Shown: positions 1 to 8,578 of the stretch, piece by piece
How the letters are laid out: each line of letters starts with the position of its first letter
How positions within the stretch are numbered: position 1 is the first letter of the stretch
NCBI GenBank assembly: GCA_963737545.1
Contig: CAVTTH010000005.1
Span: forward strand, 62,001 to 126,000
Source of the DNA: CAVTTH01 sp963737545
Lineage (GTDB): Bacteria > Verrucomicrobiota > Verrucomicrobiia > Chthoniobacterales > UBA10450
Direction: 5' to 3'
Length of the DNA: 64,000 nt
Program-made: the position numbers and the translations under genes
Notes under the pieces: model-generated
What the model was told of the DNA's origin: nothing
The model's database searches: none
Seen by the model: the letters and a program-made list of their open reading frames with translations, nothing else

Positions 1-812
1 GATTGTCCGCTAGTCAGGCGACCGAATTGCGCAGTGATTCCAAGCTTGTCGTCCGCGATTATCTCGATGTCTCGCAGCGCAATGTCACCGATGGGTAACG
101 CTGCAAGATCAACCTGGCGGCCATCCAATCGCTGGAGGTGGGGCCGAAGAAGATTGCAGGCGAGCGTGCCGATTGTTCCGTCGCCGGCACAGGAAATCTC
201 GGACAAACACGCGCATAACTTCTCATCGACGCTCAACCTCGCGCCGACGCGAATGATTCCGCTTAGGAATAATTTCCGTGCGCGGAATCGCACCATCCCA
301 TCAATTGCACGCGGCCCCGAAGGATTGAATTGCAATTCCAAATCCTCAATCGCAACGGCGTGACGACCAGCCTCGCGTTTCGCGAGGGAGGATATGAGAT
401 TCTCGAGGTCCGCTTTCGCCGCCGAGACGTTAACTCTTCCCGAATCCGCAGCGTGCAGAACGAGAACGATATTCCCGTCGCCGTCCCGGCCTTGATGAAA
501 TCGGGCATTCTCTGCGCGCATCTCCAAGTCCAACCGGCCTTCGTCCACCGAAATTCCCCGGCCGATTAACTCGAACTTCTCCACCAAAAGGGCCGGCGTA
601 GTTTCGGGAGAGATAGAAGAAGGGCGGGGCGCGTCTGGCCGCAATCGCACGCCGTCCAAATCAATGCGCAGTTCCTCGAGTTCGGGGAAAGCCTTTTCCC
701 GCACAGAGACGATGTTTCGTTGTGGATCGACGATCTGGCGCAGAGCTCGCTCCAGCATCTGGACAAGGTCGTCCGCGGTAGCTAGCGGCTGGTTGGAGAA
801 AAGCGGAAACAT
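1..812 (-). CDS. Hypothetical protein, 3' end outside window
   Basis: An open reading frame of 270 codons runs leftward from an ATG at 812-810 and leaves the window without a stop, so the C-terminus is missing. The protein begins MFPLFSNQPLATADDLVQ and continues through an amphipathic, Glu/Arg-rich region with alternating beta-like stretches. I see no signal peptide, membrane segment or catalytic motif. Codon use is like that of the neighbours and the frame stays open throughout, which supports a real gene. It is divergent from rpsN. I do not recognise the family. Confidence 0.7.
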   Translation of the reverse strand, partial: MFPLFSNQPLATADDLVQMLERALRQIVDPQRNIVSVREKAFPELEELRIDLDGVRLRPDAPRPSSISPETTPALLVEKFELIGRGISVDEGRLDLEMRAENARFHQGRDGDGNIVLVLHAADSGRVNVSAAKADLENLISSLAKREAGRHAVAIEDLELQFNPSGPRAIDGMVRFRARKLFLSGIIRVGARLSVDEKLCACLSEISCAGDGTIGTLACNLLRPHLQRLDGRQVDLAALPIGDIALRDIEIIADDKLGITAQFGRLTSGQ

Positions 813-925
813 GTCGTTACGTATTTTTATGTATATGAGCGACGCGAAGTTACGGTGGCTTTGAGCTCACTCATCCCAAAACAAACTTGCAATTCGAGAG
901 TTGTCCGCTACTTTCCGCGTTCCCT

Positions 926-1195
926 ATGGCGAAAACCTCCTGGATCAATCGCAACGATCGCAAGCGCGCGACGGTGAAGAAGTATGCTGCGCTGCGGGCG
1001 GAGCTGAAGGCAAAGAAGGATTATGCCGGTCTTTCGCAACTGCCGCGTGATGCCAGCCCGACGCGGGTGGTCAATCGATGCCAGGTCAGTGGGCGGCGCC
1101 GCGCCTTTATTCGCCGGTTTCAAATCTCACGTCTGACTTTTCGCGAATTGGCTTCCGCGGGATTGATTCCAGGCGTAACGAAATCGAGCTGGTAG
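926..1195 (+). CDS. rpsN: 30S ribosomal protein S14, zinc-free type
   Basis: The 89-residue product is ribosomal protein S14 of the small subunit, which binds 16S rRNA in the head of the 30S particle. It begins MAKTSWINRNDRKR and ends with the conserved block SRLTFRELASAGLIPGVTKS that defines the family. The two CxxC zinc pairs of the zinc-binding form are absent; only one Cys is present, in VNRCQVSGRRR, so this is the zinc-independent type. The ATG at 926 is chosen because the homologous sequence starts there. It stands alone, outside a ribosomal protein operon, and is followed by the CorC-like gene. Confidence 0.95.
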   Translation: MAKTSWINRNDRKRATVKKYAALRAELKAKKDYAGLSQLPRDASPTRVVNRCQVSGRRRAFIRRFQISRLTFRELASAGLIPGVTKSSW

Positions 1196-1235
1196 CATTT
1201 CGCTACGCGGGGTTCGGGTGCAGGGCTGCATCCGC

Positions 1236-2651
1236 ATGATGAGCATTTCGTTATTTCTATTTATTGCTTTCGCGCCTTTGGCTGAAACCATTTCTGAGTA
1301 CTGGGATTCTCCTAGTGTGCTGCTCGGGAAATTGATGGCTATCGCCGCGCTCGTGCTACTGAACGGGTTCTTCGTCGCGTGCGAGTTCGCGATTGTGAAA
1401 GTTCGAAGCAGCCAGCTCGACGCGATGGTGGAGGAGGGGAATTTGCGCGCAATTTTCGCCAAACATGTGCGCAGTCATCTCGATGCCTATCTTTCGGCGA
1501 CTCAGCTCGGCGTGACGCTGGCGAGTCTGGGTCTGGGCTGGGTCGGCGAACAATTTCTCGCCACCGTCCTGCAGCCTGCGTTTGCTCTCGTTGGTGTGCA
1601 CTCGCATGCGATCATATCTGCGGTCTCCGTCGCGCTGGCTTTCGCCGGCATCACCTTTCTGCACATTGTATTCGGGGAACTGGCGCCGAAATACATCGCG
1701 ATCGCAAATCCTCTGCCGGTCTCGCTCACGCTCGTTCGCCCGCTTCATTGGTTTTACACATTATTCAAGCCCGCCATCTGGCTCTTGCATAAATCGGCCA
1801 ACCTCCTTCTGATAAAGCTTCTCCGACTGAAACCTGCGAGCGGCAGCGAGCTGGCTCATAGCGAAGAAGAATTGCGGCTGATCCTCGATCAAAGTGAGAA
1901 ATCCGACGAGGTCTCGGAGTTGGGTCGCGATCTGCTCATGAACGCGCTCGATTTGCGGCGGCGGGTAGTGCGCGATATCATGACGCCGCGCGGGGAAGTC
2001 GTTTCGCTCGATGTCGAGGAGAGTTTCGAGGATAACGTCAAGAAGGCGCTCGCGTCGCGACACACGCGTTTTCCTCTGTGCCGCGGTCATCTCGATAACA
2101 CCCTCGGCCTCATCCACATTAAGGAACTGGTCCCAATGATGCGCGATCCACAGCCCGACTTGATGCGCATCCGACGGGAACTGATTCCCGTGCCAGAAAT
2201 GATGTCGCTGGAAAAGCTGCTGAATCTCTTTCTGAGTAAGCACGCGCATCTTGCCATCGTGGTGGATGAGTATGGCGGCACGGTCGGAATGGTGACGCTG
2301 GAGAATGTGCTCGAGGAATTGGTCGGCGATATCCAGGATGAGTTCGACACAGAGAAGGAGGAATTCCGCGAGATCAACGAGAACGAGTTTTCCGTGGACG
2401 GCGCGGTTGGGCTCTATGAGCTGCAGGATATGGCCGGGCTCCAACTGGAAAGTGCGGACGTGAGCACGATCGGTGGATACGTGACGCATTTGCTTGGTCA
2501 TTTGCCGAAACAGGGCGAACAAGTGCAGATCGAGGATTATCTGGTGACGATTTCAGAAACCGACGGAAGGCGCGTGGGCAAACTGCATTTTCGCAAACGC
2601 GATGAGGCCAGGGCCACGGCGGAAGCAAAGCCACGCGACCTCAGACCGTAG
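1236..2651 (+). CDS. Hemolysin-family membrane protein (CNNM/CorC type, DUF21 plus CBS)
   Basis: This is a polytopic inner-membrane protein of the CNNM/CorC family, associated with magnesium or other divalent cation export. Roughly residues 15-200 form the DUF21 membrane domain with hydrophobic helices such as AIAALVLLNGFFVACEFAIV. Residues about 235-345 form a CBS pair, seen in RDIMTPRGEVVSL and the VDEYGGTVGMVTLENVLEE stretch. The last about 85 residues are the CorC_HlyC domain. The frame opens at a GTG at 1218; I prefer the ATG pair at 1236/1239, which leads directly into the hydrophobic N-terminus. No strong ribosome-binding site decides between them. The cation specificity is not readable from sequence. 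Confidence 0.9.
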   Translation: MMSISLFLFIAFAPLAETISEYWDSPSVLLGKLMAIAALVLLNGFFVACEFAIVKVRSSQLDAMVEEGNLRAIFAKHVRSHLDAYLSATQLGVTLASLGLGWVGEQFLATVLQPAFALVGVHSHAIISAVSVALAFAGITFLHIVFGELAPKYIAIANPLPVSLTLVRPLHWFYTLFKPAIWLLHKSANLLLIKLLRLKPASGSELAHSEEELRLILDQSEKSDEVSELGRDLLMNALDLRRRVVRDIMTPRGEVVSLDVEESFEDNVKKALASRHTRFPLCRGHLDNTLGLIHIKELVPMMRDPQPDLMRIRRELIPVPEMMSLEKLLNLFLSKHAHLAIVVDEYGGTVGMVTLENVLEELVGDIQDEFDTEKEEFREINENEFSVDGAVGLYELQDMAGLQLESADVSTIGGYVTHLLGHLPKQGEQVQIEDYLVTISETDGRRVGKLHFRKRDEARATAEAKPRDLRP

Positions 2652-2669
2652 CTTGTTAGGCCGAAGCGA

Positions 2670-2852
2670 ATGGAGCTGATTGTCGAGGCTACGATCACTT
2701 GCCCACATTGCGGAGAATCATTTCCGCTTCAGATCGATACGTCGCAGGCGATACAATCTCTTGTCGAGGACTGCAGCATTTGCTGCCGGCCGATCGCGCT
2801 CTCCATCCGTTGCCACCCCGGCGAAATTCTGGAAGTGACCGAAGGATCCTGA
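2670..2852 (+). CDS. CPXCG-motif cysteine-rich protein
   Basis: A 60-residue protein with a C-P-H-C-G motif near residue 11 and a second Cys pair (CSICCRP) near residue 36, the pattern of the small Cys_rich_CPXG family. The four cysteines probably bind one zinc ion. It begins 18 bp after the CorC-like gene on the same strand and may be co-transcribed. No function is established for the family, and nothing in the context adds one. Confidence 0.85.
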   Translation: MELIVEATITCPHCGESFPLQIDTSQAIQSLVEDCSICCRPIALSIRCHPGEILEVTEGS

Positions 2853-2864
2853 GACAGGGAGGTT

Positions 2865-3326
2865 TTAATCGGCGGCAGCACCCAAGCGAGCGAGCAGCGC
2901 TGGCCGCCGCCGGAGTTGTTGGGTAAGGCTTTCAATCGCCCGCAAAGTCGGCGGGCTGATATGATGTTCCATCCCTTCCACATCATGATAAATGACCTGA
3001 TCGGTGAGGCCGAGCAATTTGAAGAAATCAGTCAGGAGTTGATGGCGCCGTGTAATGTTGCGAGCCAAAGTTTCGCCCGCGGTGGTCAGGGCGAGCCCGC
3101 GATATTTCTCGTATTTAAGCAGCCCTTCGGCATCGAGGCGCTGGACCATGTTCGTGACGCTGGCCTGAGAAATCTTGAGGCTGGTCGCGATGTCCACGAC
3201 GCGGGCGTATCCCTTCGAGTTAATCAGATCGAGGATGCGTTCGAGATAATCCTCCACCGCGGCAGAGTTGCGAGGAATGGTGGCTTTGGCAGGCACGAAA
3301 GACGAAGATAGAAGCGGGTCGCACAT
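2865..3326 (-). CDS. mntR: Manganese-responsive transcriptional regulator MntR (DtxR family)
   Basis: A 153-residue DtxR-family metalloregulator. The N-terminal winged helix (about residues 24-85) carries KISQASVTNMVQRL as recognition helix and the family signature YEKYRGL. All metal ligands of Bacillus MntR can be placed: Asp and Glu in VEDYLE, His in RRHQLL, and Glu, Glu, His in DVEGMEHH. This combination fits Mn(II) sensing rather than iron sensing. There is no C-terminal SH3-like domain. It is divergent from mntH, and a palindrome lies between the two genes, the classic arrangement for Mn-dependent repression of the transporter. Confidence 0.95.
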   Translation of the reverse strand: MCDPLLSSSFVPAKATIPRNSAAVEDYLERILDLINSKGYARVVDIATSLKISQASVTNMVQRLDAEGLLKYEKYRGLALTTAGETLARNITRRHQLLTDFFKLLGLTDQVIYHDVEGMEHHISPPTLRAIESLTQQLRRRPALLARLGAAAD

Positions 3327-3343
3327 AGTGCAAAATAAAATTG

Positions 3344-3381
3344 TTTGTCCATTGACAAATCATTAGGATCAGACAAATAAC
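3344..3381 (+). promoter_or_regulatory. Candidate MntR operator overlapping the mntH promoter
   Basis: A perfect inverted repeat TTTGTC-CATT-GACAAA lies at 3344-3359, and a third GACAAA half-site lies at 3372-3377. Inside the palindrome is a consensus -35 box, TTGACA (3352-3357); an AATAAC hexamer 18 bp downstream (3376-3381) is a plausible -10. The mntH ATG is at 3388, so transcription from this promoter would start at or next to the start codon, giving a leaderless or nearly leaderless mRNA. Binding of MntR over the -35 would block transcription. The operator role is inferred from position and symmetry. Confidence 0.6.
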
Positions 3382-3387
3382 TTAGCC

Positions 3388-4749
3388 ATGCCTAATCCTG
3401 CGCAGGAGCCCGTTCATACTACGGCAGGATGGCGGACGGTCCCGAAGCTGGCGAGTTTGTCGGAAGTTCATCGCAGCCTCGTTGTTCCTCATTCGGCGTC
3501 CTTTTTTCGCAAACTCATTGCCTTTGCCGGTCCCGGTTTTTTGGTGGCTGTCGGATACATGGATCCGGGCAACTGGGCGACAGACCTGGCGGGCGGATCG
3601 AAATACAACTACTCGCTCCTCAGCGTCATCATGATCTCGAATCTGATGGCGATTCTGCTGCAAGCGCTTTCCTTGAAACTAGGCATCGCGACCGGACGAG
3701 ACCTGGCCCAGGCCTGCCGCGATCACTATAGCCGCCCCGTTTCTTTCGCACTGTGGATTATCTGTGAGCTGGCCATTGCGGCGTGCGATCTGGCGGAGGT
3801 CATTGGTTCGGCCATTGCGCTGAATCTTCTTTTCGGTATCCCGCTGATCGCAGGTGTCTGTGTGACCGCGCTCGATGTGCTGATGGTTCTGTTTCTGCAA
3901 AACAAGGGCTTTCGCTACATCGAGGCGATCGTTATTACTTTGATCGCCGTGGTCGGCGGGTGCTTTGCCTGGGAGATTATCGTTTCTCGCCCCGACCTGC
4001 TCGGCATCGCCAAAGGATTCGTGCCTTCCCCGAAGATTGTCGTCGATCCAGGGATGCTCTACATCGCCATCGGAATCCTCGGGGCGACGGTAATGCCGCA
4101 CAATCTGTATCTCCATTCCTCAATCGTCCAGACACGGCGCTATCAGTTAACCGCGGAGGGAAAACGCGACGCCATCAAATTTGCCACGATCGATTCGACG
4201 GTCGCGCTGATGTTCGCGTTGTTTATCAATGCCGCCATCCTCATCGTCGCGGCGGCGACCTTCTACTCTCGAGGCCGCAATGACGTCGCGGAGATTCAGG
4301 ACGCCTACAAATTGCTCTCGCCCGTGCTCGGTGTGACCGGCGCGAGCACGCTCTTCGCGCTGGCCCTGCTCGCCTCAGGCCAGAACTCCACTCTCACCGG
4401 AACGCTGGCCGGCCAGATCGTGATGGAAGGCTTCCTAAACATTCGTCTTCAGCCGTGGCTGCGCCGTCTTCTGACTCGCGGCATAGCGATCGTGCCGGCG
4501 ATCGTAGTGACGGTCATTTCAGGTGAGAAAGGAACCGCCGAGCTGCTCGTGCTCAGTCAGGTGATTTTGAGCCTGCAACTGAGCTTTGCGGTTTTTCCCC
4601 TCGTCATCTTCACCAGCGACAAAGTAAAGATGGGCGAGTTCGTGAATCGTGCGACGCTAAAAACGTTTGCCTGGATCGTCGCGAGCGTCATCGGACTTCT
4701 GAACGCCTGGCTCCTCGTGCAGACATTCCGAGATTGGTTTCATAATTAG
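3388..4749 (+). CDS. mntH: Nramp-family Mn(II)/H+ symporter MntH
   Basis: A 453-residue Nramp transporter importing Mn(II), and possibly Fe(II), with protons across the inner membrane. The first membrane helix carries the metal-binding motif DPGNWATD, and the sixth carries MPHNLYLHS, where Met and His are metal ligands or helix-breaking residues. About eleven hydrophobic segments are visible, and the length matches the family. The ATG at 3388 follows the divergent mntR promoter region. The neighbouring MntR and operator imply repression when manganese is sufficient. Confidence 0.95.
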   Translation: MPNPAQEPVHTTAGWRTVPKLASLSEVHRSLVVPHSASFFRKLIAFAGPGFLVAVGYMDPGNWATDLAGGSKYNYSLLSVIMISNLMAILLQALSLKLGIATGRDLAQACRDHYSRPVSFALWIICELAIAACDLAEVIGSAIALNLLFGIPLIAGVCVTALDVLMVLFLQNKGFRYIEAIVITLIAVVGGCFAWEIIVSRPDLLGIAKGFVPSPKIVVDPGMLYIAIGILGATVMPHNLYLHSSIVQTRRYQLTAEGKRDAIKFATIDSTVALMFALFINAAILIVAAATFYSRGRNDVAEIQDAYKLLSPVLGVTGASTLFALALLASGQNSTLTGTLAGQIVMEGFLNIRLQPWLRRLLTRGIAIVPAIVVTVISGEKGTAELLVLSQVILSLQLSFAVFPLVIFTSDKVKMGEFVNRATLKTFAWIVASVIGLLNAWLLVQTFRDWFHN

Positions 4750-4755
4750 AACGAC

Positions 4756-5196
4756 ATGTATCATACGATTCTCGTCCCAGTAGAAAACCGCGAGACCGAT
4801 CAGACGATTCTTCGGCACATTCGTTCGCTTGCTCGACTCACGGGAGCGAAACTCATCCTCGTGCACGTGGCCGATGGCTGGGTCGCGCGGAATTACGAAC
4901 AATTGAACCTGCGCGAAAGCGACGAAATGAAAGAAGACCGCGAATACCTCGCCACGCTGACCGAGGAATTGCGAAGCGAGGGTTTCGAAGTCGATGCCGT
5001 CCTGGCCATGGGCGAGCCGGCGACGGAGATTGTCAAACTGGTGCGCACCGAGCCGATCGATCTCATTGCGATGACCACGCACGGCCATCGTTTGATCAGC
5101 GATCTCCTGCATGGCAGCACGGCGGATAAAGTGCGTCATCAGGTGGATGTCCCGGTCCTGCTTTTAAAGGTGCAGAAATCACCGCCAGCACCGTAG
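4756..5196 (+). CDS. Universal stress protein (UspA family)
   Basis: A 146-residue single-domain Usp protein. It begins MYHTILVPVENRETDQ, the beta1-alpha1 start of the fold, and ends with HGSTADKVRHQVDVPVLLL, which includes the GS(T) part of the nucleotide-binding motif. The first half of the G-2x-G-9x-G motif is incomplete (THGHRLIS), so ATP binding is uncertain. It follows mntH by 6 bp and overlaps the next gene by 1 bp, so the three genes probably form one transcript. The role within the manganese locus is not readable. Confidence 0.9.
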   Translation: MYHTILVPVENRETDQTILRHIRSLARLTGAKLILVHVADGWVARNYEQLNLRESDEMKEDREYLATLTEELRSEGFEVDAVLAMGEPATEIVKLVRTEPIDLIAMTTHGHRLISDLLHGSTADKVRHQVDVPVLLLKVQKSPPAP

Positions 5197-6075
5197 TGTT
5201 TGGCTTACCGAAAAATCTTTGGTTCCACGCGCTTGCGCTATGCTGCGTCATCCCGCGAGCACTCGCTCAGAGCGAAGAATTGCCGGACAAAAGCGGCTAT
5301 AGCCTTTTTCACCCAACGCCGGTCGCGGACATGCGGGAGATGACCACCGACCGTCCGGATAAAACGGAGAGTCCCTATACTGTCGATGCAGGACATCTCC
5401 AGTTCGAATTGGATTTGCTCAGTTATGGTTTCGACCGCCGCAATTCAGAAGGCATGGATCGAACCATCAACACGTTCGCAGTTGTCCCAGTTAACTTCAA
5501 AATTGGGTTAACCAATAAGATGGATTTCGAGGTCGTGGTTGCACCCTACAATGCCCAACGCACTTCTGAGCACGATCCCGACAGGCGCGAAACCACCTCC
5601 GGCGTCGGCGATATCGTAGTCCGCTGGAAAACCAACTTCTGGGGAGATGATCACGGCTCGACTGCTTTTGGAGTGCTGCCTTTCTTGAAACTTCCAACCA
5701 ATCAAAACCATCTGGGCAATGGTGCGCTGGAGGCCGGCATCATTTTCCCGCTGGCGATCAAATTACCGGGGGACTGGGATCTGGGGGCGATGACCGAGGT
5801 CGACTACCTTCAGAACTCGATGAACGCGGATTACCACGAGGAATTTGTGAACTCGATCACCGCCAGTCACAGCATCATCGGAAAGCTGGAAGGTTATTTG
5901 GAATTTTTTAGCGCCGTGAGTACCTGAGCGAGACGCAAAATGGATCGGCACCTTCGATCTTGGCGTTACTTATAAAGTTACGCCAAATATCCAGCTCGAT
6001 GCGGGAATCAATATTGGACTGACCCGTTCAGCGGACGATTTGAATCCGTTCGTTGGCATTTCGGTGAGACATTAG
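5196..6075 (+). CDS. Outer-membrane beta-barrel protein (MetA/phenol-degradation-like), frameshifted near the 3' end
   Basis: The product starts with a signal peptide (hydrophobic LWFHALALCCVIPRALA, then QSEE) and continues with the pattern of the transporter / phenol_MetA_deg beta-barrel family: TTDRPDKTESP near residue 50 and alternating strands afterwards. The start is a GTG overlapping the stop of the usp gene. The frame stops at 5927, but a frame displaced by +1 continues without break from about 5920 to a TAG at 6073-6075, reading PERDAKWIGTFDLGVTY and ending in GISVRH, as expected for the last strands of the barrel. One extra base near 5918-5922 explains this. It is either a true mutation or a consensus error. 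Substrate unknown. Confidence 0.75.
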
Positions 6076-6118
6076 AACATTTTTCGCTCATCATTCCCGC
6101 TCAGAACTTAACATTGTC

Positions 6119-7321
6119 ATGAAGGCGCTTTTCCTCACCAACGAATATCCGCCGTACGTCTACGGCGGTGCTGGTGTGCATGTTGATTATTTGTCGCGAG
6201 AGCTGGCGAAGACAATTCCGGTGGAGGTGCGTTGCTTCGGCGACCAGAAGATTGTGGAAGGGAATCTGCGCGTGACCGGGTTCGAAGTGGATGCGAGCGA
6301 CTTCACCTGCCCGAAGACGTTGCAATCCGTGCTCGGCGCCGTGCAACGTTGCACCGCCTTCAATGCGATCAATATCGATGCGGACATCGTGCATTGTCAT
6401 ACCTGGTACAGTCATTTCGGCGGGATTCTTGCCAAGCTAAACTACGGTTTGCCGCTCGTGATTACGGTCCACTCGCTGGAACCGTTGCGGCCGTGGAAGC
6501 GCGAACAACTGGGCAGTGGCTACGATTTCACTCTCTGGTTGGAACGCACCGCGCTCGAAATGGCCGACGCGATTATTGCCGTTTCAAACGAAACAAAGGC
6601 GGACATCGAACGTTTGTTTCAAGTCGATCCGAAGCGTCTCCACGTTATTCATAATGGAATTGATCCAGCGGAGTACCGGAAGATCGAATCGACCGGCGAG
6701 CTGCATCGGCTTGGGATCGATCCGGCAAAGCCCTATCTGCTTTTCGTCGGCCGGATCACCCGGCAGAAGGGAATCATTCATCTCGTTAGGGCAATCGAAT
6801 ACATGGATCCGGGCTTTCAGATCGTTCTCTGTGCCGGAGCGCCTGATACTCCGGAGATCGCGGAGGAGATGAAAGCTGCCTTCGAACATGCGAAGAAGAA
6901 GCGGCCTGACGTCATCTGGATTGAGGAGATGGCGGCAAAGAAAACGATTTACGAACTGTACTCGCACGCCGCCGTTTTTTGTTGTCCTTCGATTTACGAG
7001 CCTTTCGGCATCATCAATCTCGAGGCCATGGCTTGCGAAACTCCGGTCGTCGCGACCGCCGTCGGAGGCATCAAGGAGGTGGTGGTTGATGGCGAGACGG
7101 GCTTTCTCGTCCCGATCGAACAGATGAAGGAAAGTCCATTCGAACCCGTTGCTCCCGATCGATTCGAACGAGATCTGGCGGCGCGGATCAATCAACTGAT
7201 GGCCGATCCCGCCTTGCGCGCCAAATTCGGCGCAACCGGCCGAAAGCGCGCGGTGGAGAAATTCAGTTGGACGGCGATCGCGGGGGAAACGAAAGCACTC
7301 TACCAGACGTTGACTCGTTAG
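6119..7321 (+). CDS. glgA: Glycogen synthase / maltose-1-phosphate synthase (GT4, corynebacterial GlgA type)
   Basis: A 400-residue retaining glycosyltransferase with the GT-B fold. The N-terminus KALFLTNEYPPYVYGGAGVH matches the corynebacterial/mycobacterial GlgA (GlgM) subfamily rather than the GT5 enzymes of enterobacteria. FVGRITRQKG marks the start of the nucleotide-sugar domain near residue 215, and the E-x7-E motif EPFGIINLE lies near residue 297. The family transfers glucose from ADP-glucose to maltodextrin ends or to glucose-1-phosphate; which acceptor applies here cannot be decided from sequence. No other glycogen genes are adjacent. Confidence 0.85.
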   Translation: MKALFLTNEYPPYVYGGAGVHVDYLSRELAKTIPVEVRCFGDQKIVEGNLRVTGFEVDASDFTCPKTLQSVLGAVQRCTAFNAINIDADIVHCHTWYSHFGGILAKLNYGLPLVITVHSLEPLRPWKREQLGSGYDFTLWLERTALEMADAIIAVSNETKADIERLFQVDPKRLHVIHNGIDPAEYRKIESTGELHRLGIDPAKPYLLFVGRITRQKGIIHLVRAIEYMDPGFQIVLCAGAPDTPEIAEEMKAAFEHAKKKRPDVIWIEEMAAKKTIYELYSHAAVFCCPSIYEPFGIINLEAMACETPVVATAVGGIKEVVVDGETGFLVPIEQMKESPFEPVAPDRFERDLAARINQLMADPALRAKFGATGRKRAVEKFSWTAIAGETKALYQTLTR

Positions 7322-7419
7322 ACTGATCGTTGCTTCGATTGTCAGATTCCCTCGCGGTGGAAGCATTTGGCGCCTTGGGATGACATGCTCGGCGGAAGGT
7401 GGCAGTTTGAGCCGATAAC

Positions 7420-8538
7420 ATGTTTGTCGATCGAATAAATATCTTTGCGGAAGCCGGGAATGGCGGTCGCGGTTGCGTTAGTTTTCGCCGGGAGAAATTT
7501 GTCCCGCGCGGTGGGCCTGATGGCGGAGACGGTGGTCGCGGTGGCGACGTGATCTTACGTGCCGACGAGCACACCGACAATCTTACGGGTTTGTTTTATG
7601 AGCCGCTGCTCAAGGCAAAGAAAGGCGGGCATGGCCAGGGAAAGAAAATGCACGGACGTTCGGCTCCATCGAAGATTGTAAAGGTTCCGGTTGGAACGGT
7701 GGTTTATCGGCTGGAAAATGCTTCCGAAGAATCTGCGCAGAACTTCGCACTTCGCGGCAGTGATCTGAAATCGTCGCAAGAGCAGGCGGAAGAAATTCCG
7801 ATCGCCGATCTCACTCACCACGGCGAAGAGTTCGTTCTCTGCCGGGGAGGGGGAGGCGGCAAAGGAAACGTCCATTTCAAAAGTTCGCGCAACCGCGCTC
7901 CGCGCGAATACACTGAGGGCGGCGAAGGCGAGCGTGGTTTCTTCCTCTTGGAACTGCGGACCATCGCCGATGCCGGCTTGGTCGGTTATCCGAATGCGGG
8001 CAAGTCAACACTCCTGAGCAAGCTCTCTTCTGCTCATCCGAAGATCGCGCCTTATCCATTCACGACTCTTCACCCCATGATCGGAGTTCTGGATTTTTCC
8101 GAATATGGACGGGCTCGAGTCGCGGATATTCCGGGATTAATCGAGGGCGCACATCGCAATCTCGGTTTGGGTCACGATTTCCTGCGACACATCACACGTT
8201 GTCGACTATTGCTCTTCGTGCTTGATATGGGAGGAAGCGATGGCCGTCATCCAGTGGAAGATCTTCGGCACCTCCGGCGTGAAATTGATTTGTACGACGA
8301 GCGACTTTCGCGGCGTCCCTGGCGAATCATTGCGAACAAAATGGATCTGCCGAGCGCGGCAGAAAATCTCGCCGTGTTGCGCCAGAGTTTCCCCACGGTG
8401 GAAATCTCGGCCACTGCGGCGACGAAAGGGGAAGGGATTCCAGCTCTGAAAGAAGAATTGGAGAAATGGTTGAGCGTCGAACGAAACCCGGCCAATGTTG
8501 AGCCGGATGAAACCAAGACCGGGGCGTTGGCCGAATAA
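7420..8538 (+). CDS. obgE: GTPase Obg/CgtA
   Basis: A 372-residue Obg GTPase involved in late 50S ribosome assembly and stress control. The glycine-rich Obg domain occupies residues 1 to about 175 (GNGGRGCVSFRREKF, GGPDGGDGGRGGD). The G domain follows with G1 GYPNAGKST, G3 DIPGLIEGAH and G4 NKMD. The protein ends soon after the G domain, with only a short acidic tail, so the optional OCT domain is absent. It begins 98 bp after the glycogen synthase gene. Confidence 0.95.
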   Translation: MFVDRINIFAEAGNGGRGCVSFRREKFVPRGGPDGGDGGRGGDVILRADEHTDNLTGLFYEPLLKAKKGGHGQGKKMHGRSAPSKIVKVPVGTVVYRLENASEESAQNFALRGSDLKSSQEQAEEIPIADLTHHGEEFVLCRGGGGGKGNVHFKSSRNRAPREYTEGGEGERGFFLLELRTIADAGLVGYPNAGKSTLLSKLSSAHPKIAPYPFTTLHPMIGVLDFSEYGRARVADIPGLIEGAHRNLGLGHDFLRHITRCRLLLFVLDMGGSDGRHPVEDLRHLRREIDLYDERLSRRPWRIIANKMDLPSAAENLAVLRQSFPTVEISATAATKGEGIPALKEELEKWLSVERNPANVEPDETKTGALAE

Positions 8539-8578
8539 CCGATAGACAAGCGACTAGTCGTCAGGGAGTATCTTTGAA

